The notes under the pieces: generated by a model
Told to the model about the DNA's origin: nothing
Database searches by the model: none
Seen by the model: the letters and a program-made list of their open reading frames with translations, nothing else
DNA from: Margaritifera margaritifera
Lineage: Eukaryota > Mollusca > Bivalvia > Unionida > Margaritiferidae
DNA length: 64,000 nucleotides
Assembly (NCBI GenBank): GCA_029931535.1
Contig: JAQPZY010001297.1
Span: forward strand, 1,922,001 to 1,986,000
Direction of reading: 5' to 3'
Shown: positions 1 through 11,440 of the stretch, piece by piece
How positions within the stretch are numbered: position 1 is the stretch's first letter
Layout: the number at the start of each line of letters is the position of its first letter
Position numbers and translations under genes: made by a program

Positions 1-189
1 GAGGATAGTTTTTTCAGCGACTTCGGTCTCGGGTAAAAGCAACTCTTTATATAAAAGGTAGTGTTCCTAGTCTTGTAGGGGAGTGCCAGTATCATAAGGG
101 GTCAGTGAATTATGGTCGCATCAGGGAACACATCAGTAGTATAATATCTCAGGCATCAGGAAGGTACACATGCTTCTTATTTTTGCGTT

Positions 190-430
190 CAGGTCTTGGA
201 CCTTCTCTAGTTGGCAGTCTTGGATAAGATCACGAAGTCCGCCATATTCCAGACAAAAGAAATATCCTGGTGGACAAGCTGTCTTGATTGGGCCCTGTAA
301 TCCTAATGGGAGGGTCTCTGCACCAGTCTGTAACAGAGGCGCTTTTTCGGCTGTGGGGGAGATCATTAGTGGACTTGTTCACTACAAAAGTGAACAACAA
401 GCTCCCTTTTTATATAGCTCCAGTGCTAAA
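190..430 (+). pseudogene. DIRS-like retrotransposon fragment (end of RNase H region)
   Basis: Translating across frames gives the tail of an RNase H domain (a 'VRHIPDKRNIL'-like stretch), then an in-frame segment reading 'RLWGRSLVDLFTTKVNNKLP' at about 345-405. The pattern W-G-x-x-x-V-D-L-F-x-T-x-x-N-x-K-L-P is typical of the region after RNase H in DIRS-type retrotransposons. The copy has at least one stop and frame changes, so it is dead. It resembles the larger remnant at 6730-8390 but is a separate insertion. The assignment rests on recognising the motif, not on a database search. Confidence 0.6.
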
Positions 431-589
431 TCATTATTTCCATGTTTCAGTATGTTGGAAATTCAGCTGCAAAAGACAAATAGCACTACTGTTTCTGAAA
501 GTTGTGTTTGCTACACAGTCTTCAGCCGGCAACACCTTGTTGTCATATTTGACTGGAAACGAAGTATGAAAAGCAGAAATATGATGGAT

Positions 590-1165
590 TTTTAAAGTGG
601 TTGATAGCCACCATAGTTGTAACTCGTGCAGCAACAATGCTTCAGTTTTATGAAAATGGTTCCGGACAGTGATATAGCTCAACAGAATTCATATGGAGAA
701 AGAAAGACCGCGTATTTGATAAAATTTGTCCTGGCGCCCTATATTCTGTCACTGATTAGAAAGCGAATTAAAGATCAAGACTCGTAGATTCTTTTCTTTG
801 AATAAACTTTAAACAAAGACTTGCGCGAAAACCAAATGGACGATCATTTAAGAATCTGGAGTGGAAGTTAAGTTGCTACATACTTTTATGATTCAAGGGT
901 TTTAGGACACGTCACTGCATAAGACTTTGTCCACCAATTTAAAGACATTTTTACAGCACTTGGACACAGAAATCTGTCACAGTTGTCATTGGATGGGCCA
1001 AATGTTAACCTAAAAGTACAGAGGGGTTTAAAGACACACATTGAAAAGAGCGTCAGTCGAAGTATGATTGAAACGGTCACGTGTAGTCTGCATGTTCTGC
1101 ACAATGCCTTCTGGGCAGGAACAACAGCTCTGAAATGGAGAAAATGAAACAGCTCAGAGCAAATA
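590..1165 (+). pseudogene. hAT-superfamily transposase-like fragment
   Basis: Conceptual translation shows several blocks typical of a widespread animal hAT-like transposase group. These are a 'KVVDSHHSCNSCSN' block near 595-640, a 'YDSRVLGHVTA' block near 880-920, and a nearly open stretch containing 'LGHRNLSQLSLDGPNVN' and 'CSLHVLHNAFWAGTTALKW' from about 955 to 1140. Stops and frame changes separate the blocks, and neither a normal N-terminus nor the C-terminal dimerisation domain is present. It sits in the sense orientation inside a sodium-pump intron and should be spliced out. It differs in sequence from the hAT remnant near 10.2-11.4 kb. Confidence 0.65.
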
Positions 1166-1517
1166 CTTGTTAAGAACATGAGTTGTGCTCATTTGCCCTA
1201 ATCATTTCTCATGTAAGCGCATAATACTATTATTTAAGAATACTTCTAATAGTTTGAGTTTATATGTGCAATGGACCTCAGAAGTTTATGAATTGTCGTG
1301 AGTCCTTAAACATTGTTGCTTCAGGTCCCCTAAATGTCCTTAAATTTTGGCCCTCGAAAGCAGTATGAACCATATGTTGGATTCTCATCAAAGTAATCTT
1401 CCTAATTTTTAGATCTTTTAAGTTGACATGAATTTTATGTTTTCCATAGCTCATTATTATTGACATTAACAATTTTATATATGTAAAATATTACATTACC
1501 ACTTTTATTTTAACCAG

Positions 1518-1692
1518 GTTGATCAGTATGGCCTATGGGCAGATCGGTATGATTCAGGCCTTAGCTGGCTTCTTTGCATATTTTGTCATCCTTGGAGAAA
1601 ATGGTTTCTGGTTGAACCGTATTTTTGGTGTCCGTGAACTGTGGGATTCCCTGGCCATTCCGGATCTGCAGGACTCTTACGGACAAGAATGG
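1518..1692 (+). CDS. Na+/K+-ATPase alpha subunit, exon encoding M7 and the M7-M8 loop
   Basis: This is an internal exon of the catalytic alpha subunit of the sodium pump, the plasma-membrane P-type ATPase that exports Na+ and imports K+. It begins after CCAG with the last base of a split codon and then reads [15 protein letters not shown], the start of membrane segment M7. It continues through [14 protein letters not shown] into the extracellular loop. The loop carries the SYGQ motif, known in this family as the beta-subunit contact. The exon ends in phase 0 at TGG before the donor GTAAGA. The next exon at 4100 continues in frame. Identity to the family is unmistakable. It is probably not the most conserved housekeeping paralogue: the loop ([14 protein letters not shown]) is divergent. 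Confidence 0.96.
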
Positions 1693-4099
1693 GTAAGAAA
1701 CCTTTACATGCATTCAAATAAATTTGACATGCTATGCAAATTGAATGCCATTAACACTACAAAAGTGTCTTAAACATAAACATAGTCCAATCTACAGAAG
1801 CAGGGGTGGACAAATCGGTAGTCCGCGTGCTCGGGACTATCAAAAGTTTGTTTTAGGAGTACTTAACTGTAAGGTCATAAAGCCTCTGGGTCTACCGGCT
1901 GCATCTTATGTTTTTTTTAATTAGTTATACTCCCCTGGCAGTTTGTATACATGCTACACTTTCAAAAACTAAAAGCCTGAATGATATAAAGTGATACACA
2001 AAACTTAGTCATTTCATTCATTAATTTATAATTACTAACCCGATTATAGGCAGGGGTTGGCAGGGGGTCCCAAACAATCTCATTTCCATCGTGTTTCAGA
2101 CCAAACGGAAGTTTCCAATGTAAACACCAAGCATACTTACGGTCATTTCCGGTTCCTGGAAAAGTCTATTTTTAGTGAAGGGATTGGGTCTTTGGACTTC
2201 ACATACATAGAAAGTAAACACTGTATTGTCTGCATCCAGTATTTTCAATTTTTAGTTCAAATATCCTCCTCCCCCATTGAAAATATAGAAATGGAAAAGA
2301 TATGCACTCCAGTTTAAAACTATGCACACTAAAGGGTTTGAAGAACTGTAAATTCACTATACAAATTCATCAAAATCAGATAAATTTGGGTGAAATGTTA
2401 TCATAGAACGCGAAGATGACAATGTTAACCCCCCCCCCCCCGTCCCGCAACCCTGATGAAATTATAAACTGATGAATCAAATGACTAAGTTTTGTATCCC
2501 TCAGGCTTTCGTTTTAATATTGCAAGGGAGGTACAAACTGCCGGTGGGGGGTTGCCAAATAGTACAGTATAGCATAAAGTATAAACTGCAGCGCAGCAGT
2601 GGTATATAAAGACCCACTTAAGCCTTTTTATCGGGCTTAGCATTTTAGTTTTATATGAGTTATAATTTAAACTTCACTGTTTATTTCTTTTATTTATTTT
2701 GCAAAACTAAAAGCGGATTTCTAGTGTTTCAAGCATGTGTACACTCTTGCATCAATAGGGCAGACACAGTTTGATTGTTTGTCAAGTTTAAAATATAGAT
2801 ACTTGAGTACTGAAAGTTTAAAATAAATGTAGCAAAAATTACATAAACCAATTTATGTACGTGGAGTGTTGTCTATTTAATTTTCGGAACCTTTTACTAC
2901 CTTACAATTTTATCCGTCTACATGTCTTTAATGGCGCATTAAGTGGAAATGTTTATCCACTGAAAAATGTAAGCTACCACAATTTCTTGTGGGCTACCAT
3001 AATTTCCCTTTTGGTAGCCCATCGGGCTACCGTACATATTAGAGATTTGTCCACCCCCTGTGAACGTGTCCCCATCTACCAAAGATAGCACCTCACAGAA
3101 ATAACACAACTGTGCTTTCGTTATTTTGAGACTGTGTACATGATTTCGCTTCTTTGGCCTTGCAAGTTGTTTTCATGATGAATGACTGTCCATATGTCTA
3201 TGTCTAAAGTACACCGTTTCATTTTCTGGTCAAAAATACACCATTAAATTAAAAATTATAAGTACTATTAACCTCAGCATGATGAGGGTTAGATTATTGT
3301 GAGCAGTTAAATGAATTTCAGTGTTCACAATTGTGATTTGTTGTAGACGGTGGCAACTATGGCAATTTCAATATAAATTTGCTGTTGTTTGCAAGTCATT
3401 GTGTAGTGTTCTGCAAGGCACTGAGGGTAAGACTGGTACCATATTATATTTAAGACGTACACCCCCTATATCAGTGCAAATAAGAAAATTGAACCAGTCA
3501 TAACCATAATGCCCTGCATAAAATTGCCACATGACTTGTAAAGATGGCTGCAACTTGTAGTGGAATTTCTGTTGCATGGGCTGGTGCCTGATGCAAAATC
3601 TTACTCCTGAAATTGAAAGTCATTTACCTCTTTAGAACAAATGAGCTCTAGAGATTTCAACGTTTGTAGTTGTCATTTTCAATTTGGAGAAATATTTTTT
3701 CTCCGAAAACTGGAAGGCTATACATATGTATGCACATCAAAACTAGCATGCTTTCATGGCGATGTTTTGAGTGATGCTGTGGAAAGCCTTGTGGTATTAT
3801 TGCCTATGTTTCAAATGACCAGTTTCAGTTTCAGCGCTTCTTGAAAAGTTTTGTAGTAATAGTTTTTGTAAGTTAATGCTTCTTAAACTCAGACCTTCGT
3901 GACAGAAAATGCACAATGGAAACATTGGTTCTGAGGAAGCATTGTCTGTCTTCTCGTGTTGCAAATTTTATTGGACATGAAATAGATTTTGTTTTTTCTT
4001 TTTTCTCAGTCTTTTGAGTAATATGTGAATGCTGTCATGAAAAGTCTAAAAATGTTGTAATACATTCCCTTTTAAATAGATCTTTGTGTCTTTATGCAG
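1693..4099 (+). other. Sodium-pump intron, 2.4 kb
   Basis: The donor is GTAAGA and the acceptor CTTTATGCAG. About half of the intron is the foldback element at 1801-3060. The rest (3061-4099) is AT-rich sequence in which I see no coding or RNA feature. Confidence 0.85.
1801..3060. mobile_element. Foldback / MITE-like element with long inverted arms
   Basis: The two ends are inverted copies of each other. The left end starts CAGGGGTGGACAAATC and the right end finishes with the complement of CAGGGGGTGGACAAATC. A second inverted match lies inside: the left arm around 1933-2040 ('GGCAGTTTGTA', 'AAAGCCTGA', 'ACAAAACTTAGTCATTT') is mirrored at about 2455-2545. The right arm carries ~400 bp of extra sequence between its outer and inner matches. 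No transposase frame is present, so the element is non-autonomous. The CAGGGG terminus is reminiscent of hAT-mobilised MITEs. However, the flanking 8 bp (1793-1800 and 3061-3068) do not match, so no target-site duplication supports this. A C13 tract lies at 2429-2441. Confidence 0.6.
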
Positions 4100-4230
4100 A
4101 CTTTTGCCCAGAGGAAGAGGCTGGAATACACTTGTCATACAGCCTTCTTTGTTGCCATTGTGATTGTGCAGTGGACTGATCTGCTCATCTGTAAGACCAG
4201 GAGATTGTCACTATTTCAACAGGGAATGAA
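4100..4230 (+). CDS. Na+/K+-ATPase alpha subunit, exon encoding M8
   Basis: The exon follows CTTTATGCAG and continues the frame of the upstream exon in phase 0. It encodes [17 protein letters not shown], then membrane segment M8 with the sequence [14 protein letters not shown], and ends two bases into a lysine codon before GTGAGT. The glutamine and aspartate of the QWxD motif are ion-site residues in this family (Gln923 and Asp926 in pig alpha-1 numbering), and both are conserved. The cytosolic [11 protein letters not shown] segment is also typical. The next exon, at 13311, is nine kilobases away. Confidence 0.96.
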
Positions 4231-4423
4231 GTGAGTATATATAATCTTTAGCGATAACTGAAGAAGGTACATATTCTGTGCTTTTGTTTGAGCTTATGAC
4301 TTTGTGTCGACCAATCACAGATTAGTGTAAGCTTGAATCAGGCTCGAGCTCAGATTTAGATTGTTCTCTATTCTAGAAAATTGCCGTCGTTCTAATGATA
4401 ATCTTGTACATCAGTATACTCCA

Positions 4424-4610
4424 ACAGGTTAGAGAGTTATAATTCGTTCAAAGCGAAAATCGAATCCGCGACTCCAGGAATGGCAACTATTGTCTAACTC
4501 TCGTGCACCAGCGCCCAGACCCACACGGCCATGTGATTGTCGCACAAAAAAGGATAGAGCAAGGTCGAAGGTAAGGACAAGAGGCGCACGAGAACTCACT
4601 TGCTAGACAC
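4424..4610 (-). repeat. tRNA-derived SINE-like element, copy 1
   Basis: Read on the minus strand, this has a tRNA-like head: GGGCGCTGGTGCACGAGAG in the box A position and GGATTCGATTTTCGC as a degenerate box B. A closely related copy follows at 4774-4970 in the same orientation. The head is too degenerate to be a functional tRNA gene. Confidence 0.5.
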
Positions 4611-4773
4611 AAACACTCTGGATTTCTATTAAGAAATAGAAGATATAAAACATTAAATTATAATTATAAATTGACACATGCATGCCAAGCAGAGAGGAAA
4701 GTTCATATCCCTGGATCACACATCATATATTAGGATATATCATTTAATTAAAGAAATTTATATAAAAGGATTA

Positions 4774-4970
4774 CACCAATATAATCTAACAGGTGAGACA
4801 GTTAGAATTCGCTCCGAGCAGGAATTTAACCCATTCCACGAGTATCGGCAACTATTGCCTAGCTCTCGTGCATCAGAGCCAAAATCCACATGGTCATGCT
4901 CTCATCCCCCGAAAAAGATGGAACAAGGGTAAAGGTAAGAACTCAAGGTGAGAACTTGCTAGCTAGGTAA
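4774..4970 (-). repeat. tRNA-derived SINE-like element, copy 2
   Basis: This is a diverged direct copy of the element at 4424-4610, about 350 bp downstream. Shared blocks include CAACTATTG(T/C)CTA(A/G)CTCTCGTGCA and the downstream AGGTAAG and GAACTTGCTAG stretches. The box B equivalent has decayed (GGTTAAATTCC on the minus strand). Confidence 0.5.
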
Positions 4971-6409
4971 ACGGAATTTAGCACTCAGCTATATGCACAA
5001 ACCCACTGTATTTCTATTAAGGTATCTTACATTGTACTGACTTGGGTTAAGTTGTTGCATTTAGCTCACGACCACATAAGTTTCTAGCATGCTTATAGAA
5101 TTAAAAAACTTGATGAACATTATTTTCTCATTCCAACAGTAGGACAGAGTCGACCATGTTTCACACTTTACTGACTTTAGATAAATATTGTGTTTGATGT
5201 TCATTTTTCAGGCACTGTTCATGCTAGAATCAGGAAATTGATTGATGATATGCATCTTTGCTACTTCCACTCTGCTACAACAAAAAAAGTAAATTCTGAC
5301 CTGTATTTAATCTTTTACTGGCTTTGGTTAGGTGTTTGCATTTTGCTCGTGAGCACACGATATTTTGGCATGCTGTATACATCCTATCCTACCTAAAATC
5401 ACCCAACTTGGTGACTGGATGAAACTTCATAAATGCTACATCATTTTCGTCAAAAGAGATCTATGTAGCTTTATTTCGTGGTCAGTGACTTTCTACAAAA
5501 GTTCATATTTTGGGTTAATGTTAAAGTTGTAGTCAATAAACTAAATAATTGGATGCAGCTCTGTTACTACTACATCATTAAAACCAAATCTCACTATGAG
5601 CTACATTTTATGCTTTATTAACATGGATTAAGTGCTTGTGTTCTTATGATCGCATTGATTCATCCATGCTACACCTACCAATATACATCCGGACCTACTC
5701 ACAAGAAGGCCATTTCTGACCAATGCAGTTGTAAGTAGGAATAAATATGTTTATACAGTCTTAAACTTTACATATTTAACATTATACATTGTGTAATTGT
5801 AATGTGTTACCCTCTGCAGGTTAGTTGTGTATTGTACAAGTGAATGAATATACAAATTAGGTGTGTGGAATTCATGCTGCATGCTTTTTGTATGAGGCAT
5901 CACCTGCATTGGTTAATCATCCTAATTACGGACACATAAACTATATACTGTCACACCAAGGGTATCCAAAGCCTGAGACTTTCATCCAGTAAAGTCTGGT
6001 TTCTTGGGGTGGACAATGTTAATAGCCTTTAAAGCAGATTATAAAAATGGATTTATAAAAATTAATACAAAATAATACTGATCTGTTTTTTATCAACTAA
6101 TTACCTCTACTTTGATATGATTGAAAAGAATGTTCTTTTTATTGTTGTATATATTTTGTGCTACGTTGTGGTAGATAGATAGGTGGGTATGTAGGTAGGT
6201 GGTGTCCCAATAAGTCAGCACAGTACTATTTGTATAAAGCCAATTGAAGGGAAAAGATAGTAGATTTCAAGAAAAAAAATTCTTTGATTATAAAAGGGGC
6301 CAGGATCACTGTAGTTTGAACTTATTTTCTGCATGATAATGCTTAGTGGCTATAGGAGTCTAGTGAAAGTAGACCCGAACTATGTAATCATTGATTACAC
6401 CCTAGTTAT

Positions 6410-6610
6410 ATGAGGCGCAGTGGCACAATGGATACAATTCTGGCCTCTTGACTGAAAGTGTGCAAGTTCGAATCCTACCATCGAATCGGCCCAGGTCAGC
6501 TACTGTGCTGTGTCCTTGGGCAAGGCATTTTACTCCAGTTGACTGGGCAATAAATACATTACTTGCAATGCGCCATAAAACACCAAAAGGAGACCAAATG
6601 TTTTATACTG
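6410..6610 (+). repeat. tRNA-derived SINE
   Basis: A tRNA-like head carries box A (GCGCAGTGGCACAATGG) and a well-preserved box B (GTTCGAATCCT at 6466-6476). It is followed by a body containing TGTCCTTGGGCAAGGCATTTTACTCC, a block typical of metazoan SINEs, and a short tail. A related copy lies at 14337-14535. It is not a tRNA gene: no acceptor or anticodon stem forms cleanly. Confidence 0.7.
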
Positions 6611-6729
6611 AGCTCACGATTACCGTCACAGATGAGAAAATATAACTTGCCCAATATGGTCTGCCAAACTCGAGACCATTGTTAAAGTTTTCAGAAACTT
6701 GAGAGGAAAGTTTGAAATTGTTATAAAAG

Positions 6730-8390
6730 GGACCAAGATCATATCAACAACCTAGAAATGCAGGCTGTTTTTCAAAACCTACAGGGATGCCTCAGCTTCA
6801 CAAGTCACGGCTGTGCTATGGTTGTCACAGACAACATGTCGGTCATGCTGTAACTCAGATGTCAAGGAGACACTGTCACCCTTCTCTTTGCTTGCAAGTC
6901 TGGAATCTTTTTCAGTGGACAGCTTTGGAGGAGATTACTTCAAGAGTCTGCCACATTCTGGGCAAGATAAATAAAATATCGGCAATTCCGTCCAGTGGGG
7001 GACGAGCAGTTCTCACAGAATGTAGTAGCGATTGTTCTTAGACAGTGGGAAAGGTCAGTGGTAGACTTGTATGCACCGAGTTTGAACAATAAACTACCAT
7101 TGTCTCCTCAGTTTCAGACCAGAGTTCATGGGTAGTGGATGACTTCAGTCTGAAGAGGGATCAAATTTACACCTACATCATCATGATAGCCCCGCTGTGG
7201 AACAAAGAGTTGTGGATCAGAAGTCATATCAGCATGTTGATATATGTCCCCAGGGAGTATCCGCTGAGGAGGGATCTACTGTGGCAGCACAGAGGGTCTC
7301 TCCTGCACAACACTCTACTGATGTTCTCTCTTCACGCCTGGCTCATATAAAACTATCCACCAAGACCAGTTTTCAAACAGAGCTGCAGCCAGCATCACTT
7401 AGGCTAGAAGGTATTATACCTCAAAGGTTTATGACGCCAAGTGGAAAGTATTCTGAAATTGGTGCAGTACGAAACTCGTTGAACTGAATGCCAACTTTGA
7501 CTGCATTTGCAGATATTTGTCTCTTTCTTTTTGAAGATAAATACAATCTTCACCAATAAGAGCTATATATCCAGAACCTTTAATTTCTCCATGGAGTCCA
7601 CCATAGGGCCAGGCCCTCATTTTTCAGAACTGATCAAGTAGTGTGAGCTTCAAAGACCCGTGTCTCGCTCTTTATTACCTGGGTGAACCGTTCGTGTTTT
7701 TGTTTGGTCTGAACAACCCTGAGAACCCTTGAGTAAGGCTTTATTTGAGAACTTTGCTGTAGAGACTGTCTCTCTTGTCTTCCAAGCATCAGCGTTGAAA
7801 AGGAGTGAAGTTGATGCTTTTTCTGTGGAAGAGAGTTGCTTATAACTTAGTGGCAACTTCAGTTCGGTCTCTCTTTGCCTGTCCAGTTTTCAGGCCAAGA
7901 GTCAGTTGTCTGTGATGTTAGCTCCTGAACCAACTAACATTCATAGTCTCAGTCATATCTGTGCTAGGGATGATCAATATTGACTATGTTGCCCAGTTGG
8001 AACTTTATATTTCTATTTGGCAAAATCAAAAGGGAAAATAAATTGTCGCAAATATCTCTTTCCTAATCTCAAAAGGCACCTCTAATATTTCATAAGCAAC
8101 CATCTTGAGGTGGATTTTTCTGTCAAAAAAGCTTAACAAGTTCCCAGTGAAGAAGATCGTTTATTGATGAGAACCAGAGCCCGCAAAATTAGGACCATCG
8201 CTGCATCTTAGGTCTTTTAAATCATTCTTCTTTAAATGATACCATGAAAGCCAATTTCCGACTATCTATCTCCAGGTTTTCTTCATTCTAACTTCGTATG
8301 ATGTTGCACCAGAGCAAAGATACCTCCGCATTAGGCTTGATCGTATCAGAACAGAAAGCTATCAAACCATCCTCCAGTCCACATTAGAGC
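6730..8390 (+). pseudogene. DIRS-like retrotransposon remnant: RNase H plus tyrosine recombinase
   Basis: Following the homology across frame changes gives the order expected for the 3' half of a DIRS-type pol. First comes an RNase H core with 'NLEMQAVF' and 'VVTDNMSVM' (6750-6840), then 'LCLQVWNLFQW' and an 'HILGKINKISAI' block (to ~6985). Next is 'SVVDLYAPSLNNKLPLSPQ' (~7050-7110), then 'RGSLLHNTLLMFSLHAWLI' near 7290-7350. The tyrosine-recombinase part follows: a 'MTPSGKYSEIGAV' linker (~7430-7470), a 'TVSLVFQASALKRSEVDAFS' block (~7760-7830) and an 'RTRARKIRTIAAS' block (~8165-8210), finishing near 8390. Many stops and shifts make it inactive. DIRS elements integrate through a tyrosine recombinase instead of a DDE integrase. 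The gag and RT portions are absent. The position is intronic and sense-oriented. Confidence 0.7.
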
Positions 8391-9039
8391 ACAATACTGG
8401 CAACCGATGCTATTTTCACTCAGACGGCAAGTTATATTGCCATCCGCCTCTCACTGGGCAGGAAAAGTAAGCAAGTAATAATAGTAGTAATTTGTTGCAG
8501 CTTTTAAAATGCGTTTTGCAGTATTTTAGGCAGGATGCGCCCTGACAGGATTAGCCCAAAATAAATAACATATCTTGCAAAAGAAACAGAAGAAAAAAAA
8601 TAATAAGCAAAAGAGGCGCAACAAAAAAATGGACAATGCTGTCCTCAATTTGATATGGTTGTGGGATGTGGTTACTACAACCAATAATTAAATATCCTAA
8701 GTTCTGAATTATTGTTTTAATTAAAATAAAGAAACAACATTAAGCGATATATATATACTGCAGCGAAGCTAGGGTTTGTCTGGAAATAATAATTTACTTA
8801 ACATAACACAGAATGTTTCTTGCTTTAGAATGAGACCAGTACATTGGTCCAACTTTAGCTCTACCAATATACTTTTTTCTGACAGATAAACAGTCTAGGC
8901 TTAGATAAGTAATTGTCTTGATGACAATATTAAATAAAAATTTTTTTCTTCAAATAATGTACTGAGGTAAGTTCCATCTCGGTTTTATTAACATTTGTTA
9001 TTAAAGAGAAATGTTTGTAGTCTCGGCGACTTTCGTAAG

Positions 9040-9240
9040 TCACGTGTTGCCAACCACATCTGGGTCAATTTAGACACCGGCCCATGGCCTGAGGGTTTTA
9101 AGAAGGGCCAGTTAATAGTGATAGCTGCAAACCTGCATTACAGGTTAAATTTTCTGAAGTCATTATTTTTATTTGATTTTGAGGGCCAGTTGATTTCCAT
9201 TTAAGTTGGCCCCGCTGGCCAATGGAAAAATCTGTGCCTA
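9040..9240 (+). repeat. Dispersed repeat, copy 1
   Basis: About 180 bp recur at 15140-15325 in the same orientation. Shared blocks include GGCCAGTTAAT, GCCAGTTAAATT-like sequence, AAGTCATTATT, GAGGGCCAGTT and GGCCA(A/G)TGGAAAAATC. No coding potential is seen and the family is not recognised. Confidence 0.6.
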
Positions 9241-10234
9241 GTCAGCCCTTGCAAATGATGCGACCTTGAGATAGTGCCATTTGCATTTGTAAGGGCTATC
9301 ATGTTTTAATAAGAGGCAAATATTAAACGGCACATAGAAGATTTGTCCCCAGTATCATTCGTAAGCCATGACAGCAGTTAGAATGACCATAGAAACGTTA
9401 ACTATCCTGAACAAGATGGAGAACTTCATGATAGCCTAATTGGAAAACTAACCGAAAATAAAACTTGCCAGGAAGATTTTGGATTACAAAATGGCGTAAG
9501 CAAAGAGGAAAATATTCATGCATGTACTAAGAAGGTTGTTAACTCGAGTATAGCTGGCTAGAATATGAATCAGATTAAAATAAAATATATTACAGTCTAT
9601 TCAGAAGTTCCATGAAAAATAACTATGATGACTGGATGTCAGAATCTTAGGACCTCGACGTTATCTCACCATGGCAAGTGCAGTGACCATCAGCATCCTT
9701 TCGACATGGCTTTGCAGCAAATAATTTAGTCAGCCAGAAGACTGAAGCAGTGATAGGTGCCATGCATTGTGCATACTGGTTAGCTAAGAAAGGAAAAGCA
9801 ACCTTTAAGTATGCGTCTTTGATTTATTGATGTTGTTTAATAGGGCTGTGAGACCTTAATGAATTGGGAACAAGATTAAAAGGCAATATACATGTGTTGG
9901 CAGAGTCCTGAGAACAGTCTGAAGACTATTGCAAACGTTATAATATCATATTATTCAGCAGCTTCAGAGGGGAACATTGTTAGCTAGTCTAGGAAATAAA
10001 AGCCCTGATATTAATATTAAAAAGAAGCTGGTTTTGTATTCATGTCTGATAGTTGGAGAATCGTTTGATCAGAAACCTTTTTCTTCGAGAATCTACTAGT
10101 TGTGGAGCATCATGCAAGTGAACATCATGTTTGATACATTGTAAACCATCACAGAATCATGGTATTTAAAAGTTGAAAATGTTAATTCATTTGGAAGTGA
10201 TATAACTTCTGTCATGTCTGGTAGAAAAATGGAG

Positions 10235-11440
10235 TCTCTGCTAATGTCAAAGAAGTGAACCCTTTTGCAATTAATGGTTACTGCTTTGCGCATCGTTTGG
10301 CAGTGTGCACATCTAGAGCAGCTGATAATGTATCATACACAGGAAAGACTTTCCAGGAGATATCAACTGATATGTTCTACTATTTCAAAAGACCCACAAA
10401 TAGAACAGCACGGTCCATGGGCAGTTCATAAACGTGTAGAACATGAAGAGGCTAACTAAAGGAAGTCCATGATATTTGTTGGTTTGCTTTTTAAGAGGCA
10501 TTACATGCCATTTTACTTGTCATGGAAACCTCTTGTTGAATACTTTCATCACTAAAAGAAAACGAATGGGAAGGAAAAGAGAATAGTGAAACACTAACTT
10601 ATCTTAGATTTATTTCCACCATTCAAATGCCAATGGATGATGTATCATCATTTACTCAGTTGAACCTTGTGTTTCAAAAGTAGAACTTGGATATAGGTGC
10701 TGTACCTTCTTGTTTGAGAAATGTTTTTGAGGTTACAAACAAAACCGAAAGTAGTAAATCGGACTACCAGATAGAACTACACAAGAAGCTGATCAAAAAG
10801 GATAGTTACTTAATGTACAAGGATATAAAGCTGTCAAGCAATGATATAAAGGCTGTTTCAGAGAAAAGTACCAAAATAAGAACAGAATTTACTGACAAAT
10901 TAGCCGCCAGGCATAAAAAAGACTCCCTGAGGATTCCACTGAAGTAGTCTTTGCCTAGAAATTTCTGGGAATGCATCGTGTGTCAATTCTTTCTAAGTAA
11001 AAAAAACAAACATTTGAATAATGTGACTTGAATGTTATTGTGGTATTCTATGGGGTAGATAAGAAAGCAGCAGATGCAACTGTAAGAAAATACCTTGTAG
11101 ATGCTGAAACATGTAGCAGAGAGCGGTCACTTGTGAAGAAGATGAAATACCATAATGACTCTTTCCCTAACTTGATATTGTTAGCAAGGCTTGCCCTTCT
11201 GACTTCTTTGCAGCCAGCTAATTGTGACTGGGGCTTTAGCTGCCAAAACAAAATACAGATACATCCAAGAAATCGCTGAAAGGTGACACCTTGCAAAGAC
11301 TGATTAAAATGTCAGAGGATCAGAAAATAGAAGAATTTGACTTTCCACGCACTGTTTGTGTATGGTCGGAGGCATCAAAGAGAAAAATGTTGAAGTTATT
11401 TTGTTTTTCATGCAAAATAGAAGGTAAAATGGACCATGTA
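10235..11440 (+). pseudogene. hAT transposase remnant, ZNF862-like type
   Basis: A clean open stretch at 10251-10428 contains NGYCFAHRLAVCTSRAADNV, resembling the hAT-derived ZNF862-like proteins of animals. After stops come 'EVHDICWFAF' and 'EALHAILLVMETS' (10460-10540), then a segment with 'TQLNLVFQK' (10655-10680). The C-terminal hAT dimerisation region is recognisable at 11155-11280 ('FPNLILLARLAL', then 'CDWGFSCQNKIQIHPRNR'), with 'IEEFDFPRTVCVW' after it. Several stops and frameshifts show it is dead. Weaker related sequence may extend upstream to ~9360. It lies in the sodium-pump intron in sense orientation. The family call is from motif recognition. Confidence 0.65.

Larger units (their letters stand above)
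1..1517 (+). other. Intron of the sodium-pump gene (3' part)
   Basis: This stretch lies upstream of the first visible Na+/K+-ATPase exon and ends with the acceptor sequence TTTTAACCAG. No earlier pump exon (the cytoplasmic segment before M7) is found here. It holds a DIRS-like RNase H fragment and a hAT fragment, listed separately. The remaining ~350 bases before the exon show only AT-rich sequence. Confidence 0.8.

Noticed and set aside
170..595. 141-codon plus-strand open frame at the window start
   Set aside because: The retroelement motifs (VDLFTTKVNNKLP) are in a different frame, so this longest frame is a shadow.
2450..2475. Additional CUGAUGA motifs that might be further hammerheads (also near 51400)
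   Set aside because: No stem II or downstream GAAA with a pairing stem III is present.
6412..6476. Possible tRNA gene
   Set aside because: Boxes A and B are present but the cloverleaf stems do not form, and a SINE body follows. A second diverged copy confirms a SINE.
8276..8466. A 64-codon open stretch between a good acceptor (TATCTCCAG) and donor (GTAAGC), looking like an extra sodium-pump exon
   Set aside because: Another frame of the same DNA continues the tyrosine-recombinase end of the DIRS-like remnant, and the stretch has no place in the M8-M9 region of the pump. It is most likely a chance frame within a decayed element.
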